In this document: one piece after another, positions 1 through 9,283 of the stretch | Layout: each line of letters starts with the position of its first letter | Numbering within the stretch: the stretch's first letter is position 1 | Assembly: GCF_000255655.1 (NCBI RefSeq) | Contig: NZ_JH636434.1 | Location: forward strand, 962,667-1,026,666 | Direction of reading: 5' to 3' | Origin: Schlesneria paludicola DSM 18645 | GTDB lineage: Bacteria; Planctomycetota; Planctomycetia; Planctomycetales; Planctomycetaceae | Length of the DNA stretch: 64,000 bases | The notes under the pieces: generated by a model | Database searches by the model: none | What the model was told of the DNA's origin: nothing | What the model saw: only the letters and a program-made list of their open reading frames with translations | Translations under genes and position numbers: made by a program

Positions 1-896
1 AAGATGCAAGGCTTGTGTTCGGAGTGAATTTCACCAACCAGTTGCTTGTCAACCTTCGAGACGGTTTCAAGGCAGTCAAAGAACATCAACACCACATTCG
101 CACGTCGAATACTGCGTTTGGCGCGGGCTAGGCCGTACCATTCCACGTTGTTCGCAAGACTCTTTCGCTTGCGGACACCGGGCGTATCGATGGCGATGAA
201 GGCCTTTTCGTCCATTTGAAACCGGACGTCGATACTGTCGCGCGTCGTGCCGGGAATCTCGCTGACGATGACGCGATCATCGTCAGCAAGTTGGTTGATG
301 AAGGTGCTCTTGCCGACGTTGCGCCGTCCGACAATGGCCAGTTTCAGCTCGGGCACTTCTTCGAGTTGCTCGCCTTCTTCGGCCTCCGAGTCATCAGCGT
401 CAGGCAAGACCTTCAAAATGGAATGCAGCAGAAGGTCTTGATTCCGGTTGCCTTTGACGCTGATGGTGACCATCGGTGCGTCGGCGACCTGATAGAACTC
501 AGCAACTTCCTGATCCACTTTCGGCGAGTCACATTTGTTGACGACCAGCAGCTTAGGCTTTTCGATCTTCCAAAGTCGCCGACTGACTTCCTGATCGAGC
601 GCGGTGATTCCCGCCGGCCCTTCAACGACGAACATGATCACGTCAGCTTGTTCGATGGCAATTCGAATTTGGGTATCGACTTCGTCGGTCAGTTCTCCGA
701 CATCGACGATTCCAATTCCCCCCGTATCGATCAGCTCGAAATAGCGATCTTCCACATGCATCAAATAGGTCACACGGTCTCGTGTGACGCCAGCCATTGG
801 ATCAACAACCGAAACTCGCTTATGAGCGAGCCAGTTCATAATGGAGCTTTTGCCAACATTGGGACGACCGACGATGGCGACTTTGGGCACGGACAT
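1..896 (-). CDS. der: Ribosome-assembly GTPase Der (EngA), N-terminal part, cut by window edge
   Basis: Der is an essential tandem GTPase that binds the 50S subunit during ribosome assembly. Reading the minus strand from the ATG at 896 gives MSVPKVAIVGRPNVGKSS, the first G1 loop, then LIDTGG and NKCD motifs. After an acidic linker (around DADDSEAEEGEQ) comes a second G1 loop, GRRNVGKSTF, with a DTPG motif. Two consecutive G domains are diagnostic of Der. About 298 residues are inside the window. The end of the second G domain and the C-terminal KH-like domain lie beyond position 1. No neighbour overlaps the start. The next gene upstream, apgM, ends 287 bp away. Confidence 0.95.
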   Translation of the reverse strand, partial: MSVPKVAIVGRPNVGKSSIMNWLAHKRVSVVDPMAGVTRDRVTYLMHVEDRYFELIDTGGIGIVDVGELTDEVDTQIRIAIEQADVIMFVVEGPAGITALDQEVSRRLWKIEKPKLLVVNKCDSPKVDQEVAEFYQVADAPMVTISVKGNRNQDLLLHSILKVLPDADDSEAEEGEQLEEVPELKLAIVGRRNVGKSTFINQLADDDRVIVSEIPGTTRDSIDVRFQMDEKAFIAIDTPGVRKRKSLANNVEWYGLARAKRSIRRANVVLMFFDCLETVSKVDKQLVGEIHSEHKPCI

Positions 897-1093
897 TCTG
901 CAGATCTCAACGAAAGCGTGTTTTTTCGGAACCACGCATCATAGCAAACCGGACGCCAAAGTTCAGCCCCTGACGACTGGTAGAAAGAAACCAACCCCTC
1001 GTCGTTCAACCTGGAGCCAACGGAGACTGCGAGATTGAGACGTGATTGGTGGCAGTACGTCGAAGGAACACAAGCAGACTTGATCCACGCGAA

Positions 1094-1120
1094 AACCGCG
1101 CTCTTTGTCGAGCCGCGGTT
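1094..1120 (-). terminator. Probable intrinsic terminator of apgM
   Basis: On the minus strand, AACCGCGGCTC and GAGCGCGGTT pair with a one-base bulge around a short loop. TTTTCG follows directly. It lies 64 bp past the apgM stop and before der, so it probably separates the two. Confidence 0.5.
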
Positions 1121-1183
1121 CAACGAGGAAGTGTTGTAGCCCTGTTAGCCGACCAGGCGATTGCGATGCAACAGAATACAGTA

Positions 1184-2398
1184 CTACGACTTACGAAATA
1201 GCAGCGGCATCAGTTCACAGCCGCGATCAAGCACGGTCGGGGATTTGGCCGCAACGACTTCGTCGTAGGTCGGCGACTGATCGGGAATGACACCCGTTCC
1301 ACACATCGCAAAGGGAACATATCCGTGGCTGTGCGTTTTCGTGCGCAAGAATGTGGGGTGATCGGGGCAAACCAGCAATCGATAGTCCCCCTGCGATTTC
1401 AAATATTCGTGCAGAGGGCCCACGATGTGCTGGTCGATTTGTTCCAACGCGCGGACCTTTTCGTCGGCCTTGCCTTCGTGCGACGCCTCGTCGGTGGCCT
1501 CAACATGAACCACGATAAAATCTGTCACATCGTCTTTCAGAGCTTGAATCGCGGCGCGACCTTTTGCGGCATAGTCGGTGTCGAGGTAGCCCGTCGCCCC
1601 TTCGACTTCAATGACGTTCCAGCCCAGCAGTCGGCCCAATCCTCGGAGCAGGTCAACTGCGGTAATGACGGCGCCGCGCTGTCCGAACCGCTCCAGAAAC
1701 GACTTGAAGGCCGGGCGCTGCCCCTGTCCCCAGAGCCAGGTTTGCGTCGCGGTATGAACGCCCGAAGCGGCTCGCGCTAGATTCTCTGGAGACCCTGCCA
1801 GGACGGGTTGGCTGCGTTGCATCAAGTCGCGCAGCAACTCCGAACCGGGTCCGCTGGGCAGAAAAGTTTCGATCAATTGATCGGTGATGTCGTGCGGTGG
1901 CGTTGTTGAAGTTTGAGGTCCAAATGGCGCGGCCTCCCCGCGCGCTCGGTAAACCAGCAGATTTCGATAGCTCACACCGGCATAAAATTTCCAATGCTCA
2001 TCGCCGCAGACGTCGCGCTGCAATCGCTCCACCAAACTGCGCGCCAGGTCGTTCGGAATCTGCTCGGCCGTGAAACTTCGCATCCGTCCGTCTTCGACCG
2101 TGACGAAATTGCAACGAATACACCAATCGAGCGGACCGAGTTCGATTCCTTGAGCGGCGGCTTCCAGCGGCGCGCGGCCCGTGTGGTATTCCAGCGGGTC
2201 GTATCCAAACAGGCTCATCGTTCCGACATCGCTGCCCGAGGGCATCGACGCCGGCACATGGTCGGCTCGTCCGACCATTCCCAGTCGCGCCACTTCATCC
2301 ATCCGAGGAATGTTCGCCGCTTGAAGTGGAGTCTTACCCCCCAAAACGGCTTGTGGTTCGTCAGCAACACCGTCGGGAATGACCAATGCGAATTTCAT
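1184..2398 (-). CDS. apgM: Cofactor-independent phosphoglycerate mutase, archaeal ApgM type
   Basis: Interconverts 3- and 2-phosphoglycerate in glycolysis/gluconeogenesis without 2,3-bisphosphoglycerate. The protein is 404 aa, the normal ApgM length. It begins MKFALVIPDGVAD, where D9 is the expected first metal ligand of the alkaline-phosphatase fold. SGSDVG at about residues 54-59 holds the likely nucleophile S56 and is followed by LFGYDP. Further metal-site motifs are VHVEATDEASHEG (around 290) and CPDHPT and THSHG near the C-terminus. The family is the archaeal-type enzyme, distinct from GpmI, and also occurs in several bacterial phyla. It is monocistronic, with a hairpin downstream. The ATG at 2398 has no competing upstream start. 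Confidence 0.93.
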   Translation of the reverse strand: MKFALVIPDGVADEPQAVLGGKTPLQAANIPRMDEVARLGMVGRADHVPASMPSGSDVGTMSLFGYDPLEYHTGRAPLEAAAQGIELGPLDWCIRCNFVTVEDGRMRSFTAEQIPNDLARSLVERLQRDVCGDEHWKFYAGVSYRNLLVYRARGEAAPFGPQTSTTPPHDITDQLIETFLPSGPGSELLRDLMQRSQPVLAGSPENLARAASGVHTATQTWLWGQGQRPAFKSFLERFGQRGAVITAVDLLRGLGRLLGWNVIEVEGATGYLDTDYAAKGRAAIQALKDDVTDFIVVHVEATDEASHEGKADEKVRALEQIDQHIVGPLHEYLKSQGDYRLLVCPDHPTFLRTKTHSHGYVPFAMCGTGVIPDQSPTYDEVVAAKSPTVLDRGCELMPLLFRKS

Positions 2399-2540
2399 GG
2401 AATTTGTTGTCGTGAGAGTCGGGGGCGGGGGACGAATTCACTCACTTCGTCACCGTGATACTGGTTTTTAGCTGAGGCGACGGGGAAATGTCGATTGCAG
2501 CGAGGGTGATCGGCTCGCAAATGTACAAGCCATAGCCCGT

Positions 2541-3425
2541 CTATTCGTGAAAGACGACTTTGTCACCCGGAAAGACCGGGCCTTCTACGCAAACGCGGCG
2601 ATAATCCCACGTTCCGTCGTCCTGTCGAATCTTGGTGACACAGCTAAAACAGGCACCGAAGCCACAGGCCATCGGCGTTTCGAGCGACAGCCAGGTCGGA
2701 ATCCGAACGCTGGCAGCCAGCCGATTGACCGCTTGCATCATCGGCTCGGGACCACAGCAATACAGGGCTGTCGCAGCCGGTTTTTCAGCGAACACATTCT
2801 TCAAGACATCGGTCACGAAACCACGACGTCCAGCGGAACCATCATCCGTCGAGATGCGGACATCGATTCCCTCGGCCTGAAATTCTTCAACCCCCGCCAG
2901 ATACTCAACGCCACGCACACCGTAGCACAGCGTAATTCGGGATGGTGCTGTGCAAACAATCCGTGCGGGATCACCATAAACACGACGTTTCAACGCTTCT
3001 CGCACGACCGCCAGAAACGGTGTTTGACCGATTCCCCCCGCGGCGATGACCAGATGACCGGACGGAGGAAGTGGAAAACCATTCCCCAACGGCCCCCACA
3101 TTTCGACGCGGCTCCCGACCGACAAGGACTCCAGGACCGATGTCATTTTGCCCACAACGACATAGCCGAAATCGAGCCCTGCCGGGTGACCGTCGGCATC
3201 GGTGTAGATATCGTAGAGTGCAAAAGGGCGACCCAGCAGCGGGTCACTGCGCCCCGGGATGCGGACCATGAAAAACTGGCCAGGCACAATTTGTCTGGCA
3301 ATGGCGGGACAACTCAGGCGCATCCGCCAGGTATTCTTCGCCATCAGTTCGTGTTCGACTACCGTCGCAGATTCCTGCACGGCCGTCGACACGACGCCGG
3401 GCAGATCAAGCACAACATCATTCAT
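2541..3425 (-). CDS. pyrK: Dihydroorotate dehydrogenase electron-transfer subunit PyrK
   Basis: PyrK passes electrons from dihydroorotate dehydrogenase (PyrD type 1B) to NAD through FAD and a 2Fe-2S cluster in pyrimidine synthesis. The 294-aa protein has an N-terminal FAD-binding barrel (GRPFALYDI, residues 65-73), a nucleotide-binding segment (AAGGIGQTPF, 128-137) and a C-terminal 2Fe-2S site with C254, C259, C262 and C279 (CGFGACFSC then RRVC). That is the PyrK cysteine pattern rather than the ferredoxin-reductase one. Its ATG overlaps the TGA of the upstream rluB by four bases (ATGA), so translation is probably coupled. No pyrD is in the window. Confidence 0.92.
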   Translation of the reverse strand: MNDVVLDLPGVVSTAVQESATVVEHELMAKNTWRMRLSCPAIARQIVPGQFFMVRIPGRSDPLLGRPFALYDIYTDADGHPAGLDFGYVVVGKMTSVLESLSVGSRVEMWGPLGNGFPLPPSGHLVIAAGGIGQTPFLAVVREALKRRVYGDPARIVCTAPSRITLCYGVRGVEYLAGVEEFQAEGIDVRISTDDGSAGRRGFVTDVLKNVFAEKPAATALYCCGPEPMMQAVNRLAASVRIPTWLSLETPMACGFGACFSCVTKIRQDDGTWDYRRVCVEGPVFPGDKVVFHE

Positions 3426-4354
3426 CGTCGGGGTTTCTTCCCTCGTGAACCACCTCGGTTGGCCGACGGAGCCCGAGACCCGGATTTCGATCGCGGACGG
3501 CCAACACCTTTCAGTCGTTTTCGATTTGGATTCGAGACGTCCCGTTGCTGCCAGGACGGACGTCCCGACGGCTCGCTCGCGGCATATTGCTTCAGGACCC
3601 GAACTTCTGCAGTTGTTAGCGGGCGGTAAGCCGCGGGATCAAGTTCACCCAATTTGATGGGGCCAAACGCCGTTCGGCGCAACTTCAAAACTTTGTGGCC
3701 CACTCGTGAAAACAAGCGGCGGACTTCTCGGTTCTGGCCTTCAGTCAGAATGACCTCAACCAATGTGCTTTTCCCGTTCGACTTTACTCGCCGTACGTCC
3801 CGCATGCGGAACTTACCTTCGGTGAAGTGCAAACCCTGCCGCAACTGATGAAACGTTTCGTCGCTGGGAATTCCCGCGATGATACAGCGATACACACGTT
3901 CGACCTGGAACTTAGGATGGGCGAGGGCGTGTGCCAGTTCACCATCATTTGTCACCAGCAGCAACCCCTCCGACGACTCATCCAGCCGACCGACTGAAAA
4001 CAATCGTCCGTACCAGGGAGGAAGAAGGTCGATAATCCGGGGACGGCCCTGCGGATCGGCATTCGTGCAGACAACTCCCACCGGCTTGTTGACGATGTAG
4101 TACTGCTTTTTCTGAAACTTGATTCGCTCGCCGTCAACGCAAACCTTCTGTGCCTGGGAATCAATCTTGATTCCCAATTCGGTGACCGTCTTTCCGTCAA
4201 CCGTGACGCGGCCATCACGAATATAGTCTTCGCAGGCCCGCCGCGAGGCGATACCCGCAGATGCCAGAATTTTTTGCAACCGCTCAAACGAGCCCTCATC
4301 ATCGGGTACGTCGTTGTCGGGTTCAGGAGGCGGTGTTGGTGAGCGGCGGGGCAT
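3422..4354 (-). CDS. rluB: 23S rRNA pseudouridine synthase, RluB/RsuA family
   Basis: Isomerises a uridine of rRNA (23S U2605 in E. coli RluB). An N-terminal S4 RNA-binding domain (ERLQKILASAGIASRR) is followed by the synthase domain with the catalytic-Asp motif GRLDESSEGLLLVT and the downstream NREVRRLF motif of RsuA/RluB enzymes. The last 45 residues are rich in Arg, Lys, Gly and Ser, a disordered tail probably used for RNA binding. The open frame extends to 4450, but the ATG at 4354 (MPRRSPTPPPEP) is preferred because the extra 32 residues look non-coding. It overlaps pyrK by four bases, an unusual partnership of rRNA modification and pyrimidine synthesis. RluB versus another RsuA-family member is not certain. 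Confidence 0.88.
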   Translation of the reverse strand: MPRRSPTPPPEPDNDVPDDEGSFERLQKILASAGIASRRACEDYIRDGRVTVDGKTVTELGIKIDSQAQKVCVDGERIKFQKKQYYIVNKPVGVVCTNADPQGRPRIIDLLPPWYGRLFSVGRLDESSEGLLLVTNDGELAHALAHPKFQVERVYRCIIAGIPSDETFHQLRQGLHFTEGKFRMRDVRRVKSNGKSTLVEVILTEGQNREVRRLFSRVGHKVLKLRRTAFGPIKLGELDPAAYRPLTTAEVRVLKQYAASEPSGRPSWQQRDVSNPNRKRLKGVGRPRSKSGSRAPSANRGGSRGKKPRR

Positions 4355-4715
4355 GGGTCGAACTTCTAAAGGCCAAGGAACGCGTGCGCGAGGGACTGCA
4401 ATCGGGACAGCCCTAAGATGACAAGAGCTCACAGCCAGTCGACAAACCATTCCCCTATAAGGACTTATGGCTCACAACAATTCGCAATTTCACCCCAAGC
4501 ATCAAATGGGAAGCAAAAGCTTCCTCTCTGTCGCAGCCGAATCATACCGTGATTTCAAGCGACGAGAAAGGTTCTTCCATCGACGGGCACACCATTGCGT
4601 CAGAAAACAAAATCGCCCCGACCCAATGGCCGAGGCGGGAATGTTTCGATGCGAACCGCAAACACGGCCTTACGAGAGGCGACCTCGAGTCAGGCGACGT
4701 GAATTCGGAGACCGC
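4355..4715. other. Intergenic region upstream of rluB
   Basis: About 360 bp between the rluB start and the lipoprotein stop, both on the minus strand. I see no protein-like frame, strong hairpin or repeat. It presumably carries the rluB-pyrK promoter. Confidence 0.4.
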
Positions 4716-5234
4716 CTACTTTCGTCTGGCCGCAGTCACTTTCTGGGCTTTCAATTCTGGAAGATCGAAATCGAAGCTGCCGCCTTTCGCTTCCACTGTC
4801 ACAGGATTCTTTGTCGATTTCATCGTCGAATACTCGAGAGGCACCCATTGGACGCCGCCCAACTCTTGCGGCGTTTTGGGCTCACGTTCCCCAGCCTGAT
4901 CGGGAAGCGGAGCACCATCGGGCATCCGGAACTGCGAAAAAAAGACGTGGTATTCGCCTGGCTCGATGCCCGGCTTTCCGGTGGCATGCCTTAAAACAAA
5001 ATTGCCCTGATCATCGGTCGTCGCTGAGCCGCCCAGATTCTTTCCGGCCGTTTTCGGCGCAAAAACAACCAGCCCTTTTTCGAACGGGTCAGAACCTTTG
5101 ACTGTCACTTTGCCTTTGACCGGAGCCACTTTGATTTCGTTCGCGGCACCACCGCATCCGACCACGGCACTGACCACCCACAGGCCAACAACTGAACCTG
5201 CGTTTCGCAAACGACTGAATTCTCGCGTCGACAT
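4716..5234 (-). CDS. Planctomycete carboxypeptidase-regulatory-like lipoprotein
   Basis: A 172-aa exported protein. The N-terminus has a short basic segment, a hydrophobic stretch and the lipobox VVGC with C27 as the lipidation site, followed by GGAANE. The rest resembles the beta-sandwich fold common in planctomycete small lipoproteins: VKGKVTVKG, then DDQGNFVL, then PGEYHVFF, the hallmarks of transthyretin/carboxypeptidase-regulatory-like domains. It lies 168 bp downstream of the DUF1559 pseudopilin on the same strand, a pairing seen repeatedly in planctomycete genomes. The exact function is unknown. A surface or periplasmic role is inferred. Confidence 0.8.
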   Translation of the reverse strand: MSTREFSRLRNAGSVVGLWVVSAVVGCGGAANEIKVAPVKGKVTVKGSDPFEKGLVVFAPKTAGKNLGGSATTDDQGNFVLRHATGKPGIEPGEYHVFFSQFRMPDGAPLPDQAGEREPKTPQELGGVQWVPLEYSTMKSTKNPVTVEAKGGSFDFDLPELKAQKVTAARRK

Positions 5235-5309
5235 GACTCTTTTGTCCGTGATTTATGTGACGCGCCGGTTGATCTGAGATCGTCCGACGTGACAAGAAAA
5301 TTAAGAAGA

Positions 5310-5345
5310 CAGCCCGATCGAAAGCCGCAGCTCTCGACCGGGCTG
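5310..5345 (-). terminator. Hairpin between the pseudopilin and lipoprotein genes
   Basis: On the minus strand, CAGCCCGGTCGAG pairs with the complementary arm ending CGATCGGGCTG (about 11 of 13 pairs). TCTTCTTAATTTTC follows. It is 58 bp past the DUF1559 stop and may terminate or attenuate read-through into the lipoprotein gene. Confidence 0.6.
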
Positions 5346-5402
5346 ATGTTTTTCATCGCAGGGAACTCCGTCCTGACAGACAGGAAAAGTCCCACGCGTC
5401 AT

Positions 5403-6506
5403 TTAGAACTCGCCCACAACTTCACCGCCTGCACCCGTGCAGAGAGCACGAATGACTTGCCACGAAATGTTCTCCGAAATGAATCGGACGCTACCGTCGG
5501 CCATCGAGGCATGGCAACCACCGACGTGATAGCTGAATGGTTCATCGTTAGGACCGCAATTGTTTGCTGTCCAGTAGCAAGTGGTTGCCGATCCACCAAC
5601 AGGATTTCGGGTGTTGTTGATGATGTTGCTGTTCCCGCCAACCATGTAAGGAGGGCCAGACACGCCGCTGCCGTTGTCTGGATCAGCCCAGCGATTGGTC
5701 ATCGTCGCGGCGTCGGTTGGTCCGCTCGCCACTTTTGTCAAATCGACGGTTGCGCCTGAGGCGGCCGCGAGGAGCAGCAACTGCGTACCATCGAGTCCTG
5801 GAGCTCCACCAATCGTATTGGGGGCAGCCAGCTTGCTGCCGACGGTGTTGGCGGGACGACCCGAATCTTCGATGACGGCAATCGTGTTGCTGGTTCCGTC
5901 TGTCATACCGCTGATCTTGTTGCCGAACAGACCGTAAGCCGAATCGCTGAACGACTCGCCATTGAGTGCGGTCAACGTGGCAGCGTTACGTGTACCGGTT
6001 GTCGGATCAATATCTTCGTAGGCAACGGGCATATATTCGTTCAACCCGTAGCCGCGGAAGTCGGTTTGACCAACAGGGCTCGATGGGCACATGAACGCGG
6101 CGATTTTTGTCTTCGCAGCGGTGGCATTCGTGCTGTTGGCACTGTTGGTGTAGTGATAGTTGAAGTTCATCAGGTTGTAGGTATTGCCCTGATCCAGGTA
6201 CGGCAGAATCAACGAATGCATCGAGGCTGGGAACCAAGGGTGTGCCGTGGTTTGCGAAGCCCCAAGCAGATTGACGTTGTCGCGGCATGCACCTTCACCG
6301 GCGGATGGGAATCGGCTGTAGGTCGATTCGTAGTTAAACGCCGCCAAGCCAATTTGCTTCAAGTTGTTCTTGCATTGTGTGCGGCGGGCAGCTTCGCGAG
6401 CCTGCTGAACGGCTGGCAACAGCAACGCGATCAGAACCGCGATGATGGCGATCACCACCAGCAATTCAATCAGTGTGAATGCTTTACGAAACGGCTTCTT
6501 TGACAT
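5403..6506 (-). CDS. DUF1559 pseudopilin-like protein with type IV N-terminal methylation motif
   Basis: A 367-aa member of the large planctomycete DUF1559 family. These proteins are made with a class III prepilin leader and probably form secreted or surface fibre or lattice components. The N-terminus reads [20 protein letters not shown], followed by the long hydrophobic helix and the family-typical QQAREAARR. The C-terminus has the DUF1559 DGSVRF motif and ends [10 protein letters not shown]. The ATG at 6506 ([10 protein letters not shown]) is preferred over the longer frame from 6545. The residue before the cleavage site is Ala, not the usual Gly, which may lower processing. It is probably expressed with, or just ahead of, the downstream lipoprotein. 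Confidence 0.9.
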   Translation of the reverse strand: MSKKPFRKAFTLIELLVVIAIIAVLIALLLPAVQQAREAARRTQCKNNLKQIGLAAFNYESTYSRFPSAGEGACRDNVNLLGASQTTAHPWFPASMHSLILPYLDQGNTYNLMNFNYHYTNSANSTNATAAKTKIAAFMCPSSPVGQTDFRGYGLNEYMPVAYEDIDPTTGTRNAATLTALNGESFSDSAYGLFGNKISGMTDGTSNTIAVIEDSGRPANTVGSKLAAPNTIGGAPGLDGTQLLLLAAASGATVDLTKVASGPTDAATMTNRWADPDNGSGVSGPPYMVGGNSNIINNTRNPVGGSATTCYWTANNCGPNDEPFSYHVGGCHASMADGSVRFISENISWQVIRALCTGAGGEVVGEF

Positions 6507-7252
6507 TCTTTCAGTTTTCCTTACCTGAGAAACGAACCATGACAAGACACAAACCGCAAAACAAATCGCAGGGGGCGATTTGACGCTTAAACCCTCGACG
6601 CTCTTCTTCCCTGAGCTTTCGGTCCATCCTCCCTGAGCCGCAACCGCGACTGTTCAACCCAATTCATTCCTCCTGAAATTGCGGGTGGACCGTGACCTAA
6701 AAGAACTCTCATCGGAACCAGCGGAATACCGTTGACCGGCGTCCAGCGAATCCGATCCTATTTCACGCCAATGTGGTCTTGATGAAGGCCGCACGAATTT
6801 CGAATGAACCACCGCCTGACGTGGAATCTGTCGATCAAGCCAACATGACTGCTGCTCAATCAAGTCCCTCTCCACCAGAACGATTCGTGGAACCTCCGCA
6901 ACGGAATCGTGTCGTGAGGCGGGATGCTATCGATGGAAAATGAAGGTTGTGTGAACAATCCGTGAGCTCTTCGCGAGAAATCTTCGCGATGCGAAAACCG
7001 GCAAAGTTACCTTCGTTTCACGCGAGGCCAATGGCGAAGTCGGATTTGAAGCGTGGACCCGCCTTGCTCAACGAACTGCAACCGAACTGGTATTTTTCCC
7101 GTAACTTGCAATCATGTTAAGACTCAAGACGAAACTGGGCATTTTCTGTCCACGATCGAACACCTCGACGACAATCAATAGATGCGTGCAGTAACGGTGC
7201 CGACCAGCGGATCGACGTCACAATCCCATCACTCGCGGAAACTTGCGTGTCC
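6507..7252. other. Long intergenic region between divergent genes
   Basis: About 745 bp separating the DUF1559 gene (minus) from the export operon (plus). No frame here has protein-like composition and I see no clear hairpin or repeat. It must hold promoters for both directions. Confidence 0.4.
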
Positions 7253-8491
7253 ATGTCCGATTCGACGACAGTGAATCACTCGCTCAAAGATCGCGTTCAG
7301 TCCTTGCGATTACCGCCTCCTGCGCCCACGGCCAGCGGAGGTGGAAAGCTGCCTTGGATTTTGGTGGTCATCCTGGGCTGTGCTGTGGCGTATTTGCTGA
7401 CGGCCGGCAGCCCGTTCGAATCGGCCCGCAAAAGTGCCGTGACCGACGAGGGGAAGTCCTCCGCGAGCGCCACGCCCACTCCGAAACCGGCGACTGCCAG
7501 TCAAGTGGCCGGTCCGGTCGTTGAATCCAAGGGATATATCATTCCAGAACAGCAAATCCTGGTGAGCCCTCAGGTCAGTGGCCGAGTTCTGGAACTGAAT
7601 TTTGAGGCGGGACAAAGGATCGAACGGGACTTTGTACTCGCCGTTTTGGACAACACGGAATATCAGGCGGAATACGAGCGAGTGTACGCGATGCTCGAGG
7701 CTTCCAAAGCCAACCTCGCAGAGCTGCGCGAAGGGTCTCGGCCCGACGAAATCAAACAGGTCAAAGCAGAGTTGGCAGAGGCTCAAACGAACCTTGAACA
7801 GGCCGAACGTGATTACAAACGGGCGAAAGAACTGTCTGTCAACGGCTTTGTGAACAAACAAGACTTCGAGACATCGGAGTCACAGTATCAGATGGTCAAA
7901 AATCGAGTGGCCAGGCTGGCCGCGACCACACAACTGATGGTCGACGGACCACGGCAGGAACGAAAGTTGGCTGCGGAGGCTCAAGTTCGACAAGCCGAGG
8001 CCGAACTGCGGCGTGCGAAATGGCGACTCGACAACTGCACAATCGTCGCCCCGATTTCGGGAACAGTTCTGAAGAAGAATGCCGAACTGGGAAATCTGGT
8101 GAATCCCGTCGCCTTCAATGGCTCGTTCAGCCTGTGCGACATGGCTGATTTATCCAAACTGGAAGTCGAACTATCGATTCAAGAGCGTGAGATTTCCAAA
8201 GTCAAAAAAGGACAGCGGTGCAAGGTTCAACCCGAAGCCTATATGGACCGGTCGTACGACGGGGTCGTCTCGCGCTTGATGCCCATTGCGGATCGCGCGA
8301 AAGGTGCCGTTCCGGTCCGCGTTCGGTTGAAGGTACCGCCAGAAGAAGAGGGCCAGTTCCTGAAGCCGGAAATGGGAGCGATTGTGCGTTTCTACGACGA
8401 GATTATCGAGGAAGAGACCGCGCCGCCGACCAACCAACTTCGCAAGGGCCCCTCAGAACACGAGCCCAATGCCACGTCGCAAACGCCTTGA
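7253..8491 (+). CDS. HlyD/MacA-type membrane-fusion adaptor
   Basis: Periplasmic adaptor linking an inner-membrane ABC exporter to the outer envelope. It is about 412 aa with one N-terminal membrane helix (WILVVILGCAVAYLLTA, about residues 40-56). The first half of a lipoyl/barrel-sandwich domain follows (GYIIPEQQILVSPQVSGRV), then a long alpha-helical hairpin rich in E, A, K and R (about 130-230). The returning half has the typical CTIVAPISGTV motif, and a beta-barrel domain comes last. The ATG at 7253 is used; a GTG two codons earlier is possible. It heads a four-gene operon with an ATPase and two permeases. The substrate is unknown. Confidence 0.9.
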   Translation: MSDSTTVNHSLKDRVQSLRLPPPAPTASGGGKLPWILVVILGCAVAYLLTAGSPFESARKSAVTDEGKSSASATPTPKPATASQVAGPVVESKGYIIPEQQILVSPQVSGRVLELNFEAGQRIERDFVLAVLDNTEYQAEYERVYAMLEASKANLAELREGSRPDEIKQVKAELAEAQTNLEQAERDYKRAKELSVNGFVNKQDFETSESQYQMVKNRVARLAATTQLMVDGPRQERKLAAEAQVRQAEAELRRAKWRLDNCTIVAPISGTVLKKNAELGNLVNPVAFNGSFSLCDMADLSKLEVELSIQEREISKVKKGQRCKVQPEAYMDRSYDGVVSRLMPIADRAKGAVPVRVRLKVPPEEEGQFLKPEMGAIVRFYDEIIEEETAPPTNQLRKGPSEHEPNATSQTP

Positions 8492-8572
8492 TGAACGGTT
8501 CTGGCCAAACCGATTTCGCGCTTTGTCGCACTCTCGACGAAGAATATCGAGCCACTTGTAGAGGAACTGTTA

Positions 8573-9271
8573 ATGTCCGGTGCCGATGCGTGTGTGGAAG
8601 TCCACGATGTCCATAAGTCGTTCAAACGTGGCAGCGAAGTTCTGGACGTGTTGAATGGACTGAATCTGGTGGTCAACCAGGGTGAGTTCGTGGCGCTGAT
8701 GGGCCCATCGGGATCCGGCAAAACCACATTGCTGAACTTGATTGCCGGACTGGACCAACCAACTGTCGGGACGATTCATGTCCAGGGCGAAGAAATCTCA
8801 AAGATGTCCGAAGGGCAGCTCGCAGGTTGGCGAACTCGCAATATCGGCTTTGTGTTTCAGTTCTATCATCTGTTGCCGGTTCTCACCGCGTTTCGCAATG
8901 TCGAACTTCCTCTCTTGCTGTTGCCACTCTCCGCTGCCCAACGACGCCAGCAGGTCACGACGGCACTCGACATCGTCGGACTGAGCGATCGAATGTGGCA
9001 TCGTCCCGGCCAACTGTCCGGCGGCCAGCAGCAACGCGTGGGGATCGCTCGCGCCATCGTAACCGATCCAACGCTGATCGTGGCGGACGAACCGACAGGG
9101 GACCTGGATGCAAAATCGGCAGATGAAATTCTGAATCTGCTGGTGGAGCTGAAGAATACGCTCAATAAGACCATCGTCATGGTGACCCACGATCCGCGCG
9201 CGGCAGCGCGTGCCGATCGATGCGTTCACCTCGACAAAGGACGTCTGGCCGTCGAAGCGCCGACGCATTAA
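8573..9271 (+). CDS. ABC transporter ATPase, MacB/LolD-like
   Basis: A 232-aa nucleotide-binding subunit powering the adjacent FtsX-type permeases. Walker A is GPSGSGKT (residues 44-51). The Q-loop region reads [17 protein letters not shown], the signature is LSGGQQQR (about 147-154), and Walker B is [10 protein letters not shown] followed by the MVTHD switch. The [12 protein letters not shown] and DEPTGDLD strings are typical of the LolD/MacB/FtsE branch, which exports macrolides, lipoproteins or peptides rather than importing. GAGGA precedes the ATG at a suitable spacing. It is 82 bp after the adaptor and 12 bp before the first permease. Confidence 0.94.
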   Translation: MSGADACVEVHDVHKSFKRGSEVLDVLNGLNLVVNQGEFVALMGPSGSGKTTLLNLIAGLDQPTVGTIHVQGEEISKMSEGQLAGWRTRNIGFVFQFYHLLPVLTAFRNVELPLLLLPLSAAQRRQQVTTALDIVGLSDRMWHRPGQLSGGQQQRVGIARAIVTDPTLIVADEPTGDLDAKSADEILNLLVELKNTLNKTIVMVTHDPRAAARADRCVHLDKGRLAVEAPTH

Positions 9272-9283
9272 GGGACTGATCAC

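Noticed and set aside
216..944. Open plus-strand frame of 242 codons at the left edge
   Set aside because: Exactly antisense to the well-supported der gene. Its translation has no protein-like motifs.
2547..3629. Plus-strand frame of 360 codons
   Set aside because: Antisense to pyrK and rluB, whose family motifs are clear. GC-rich codon bias on the minus strand explains it.
4467..4994. Plus-strand frame of 175 codons
   Set aside because: Partly antisense to the lipoprotein gene and rich in His, Arg and Cys in no recognisable pattern.
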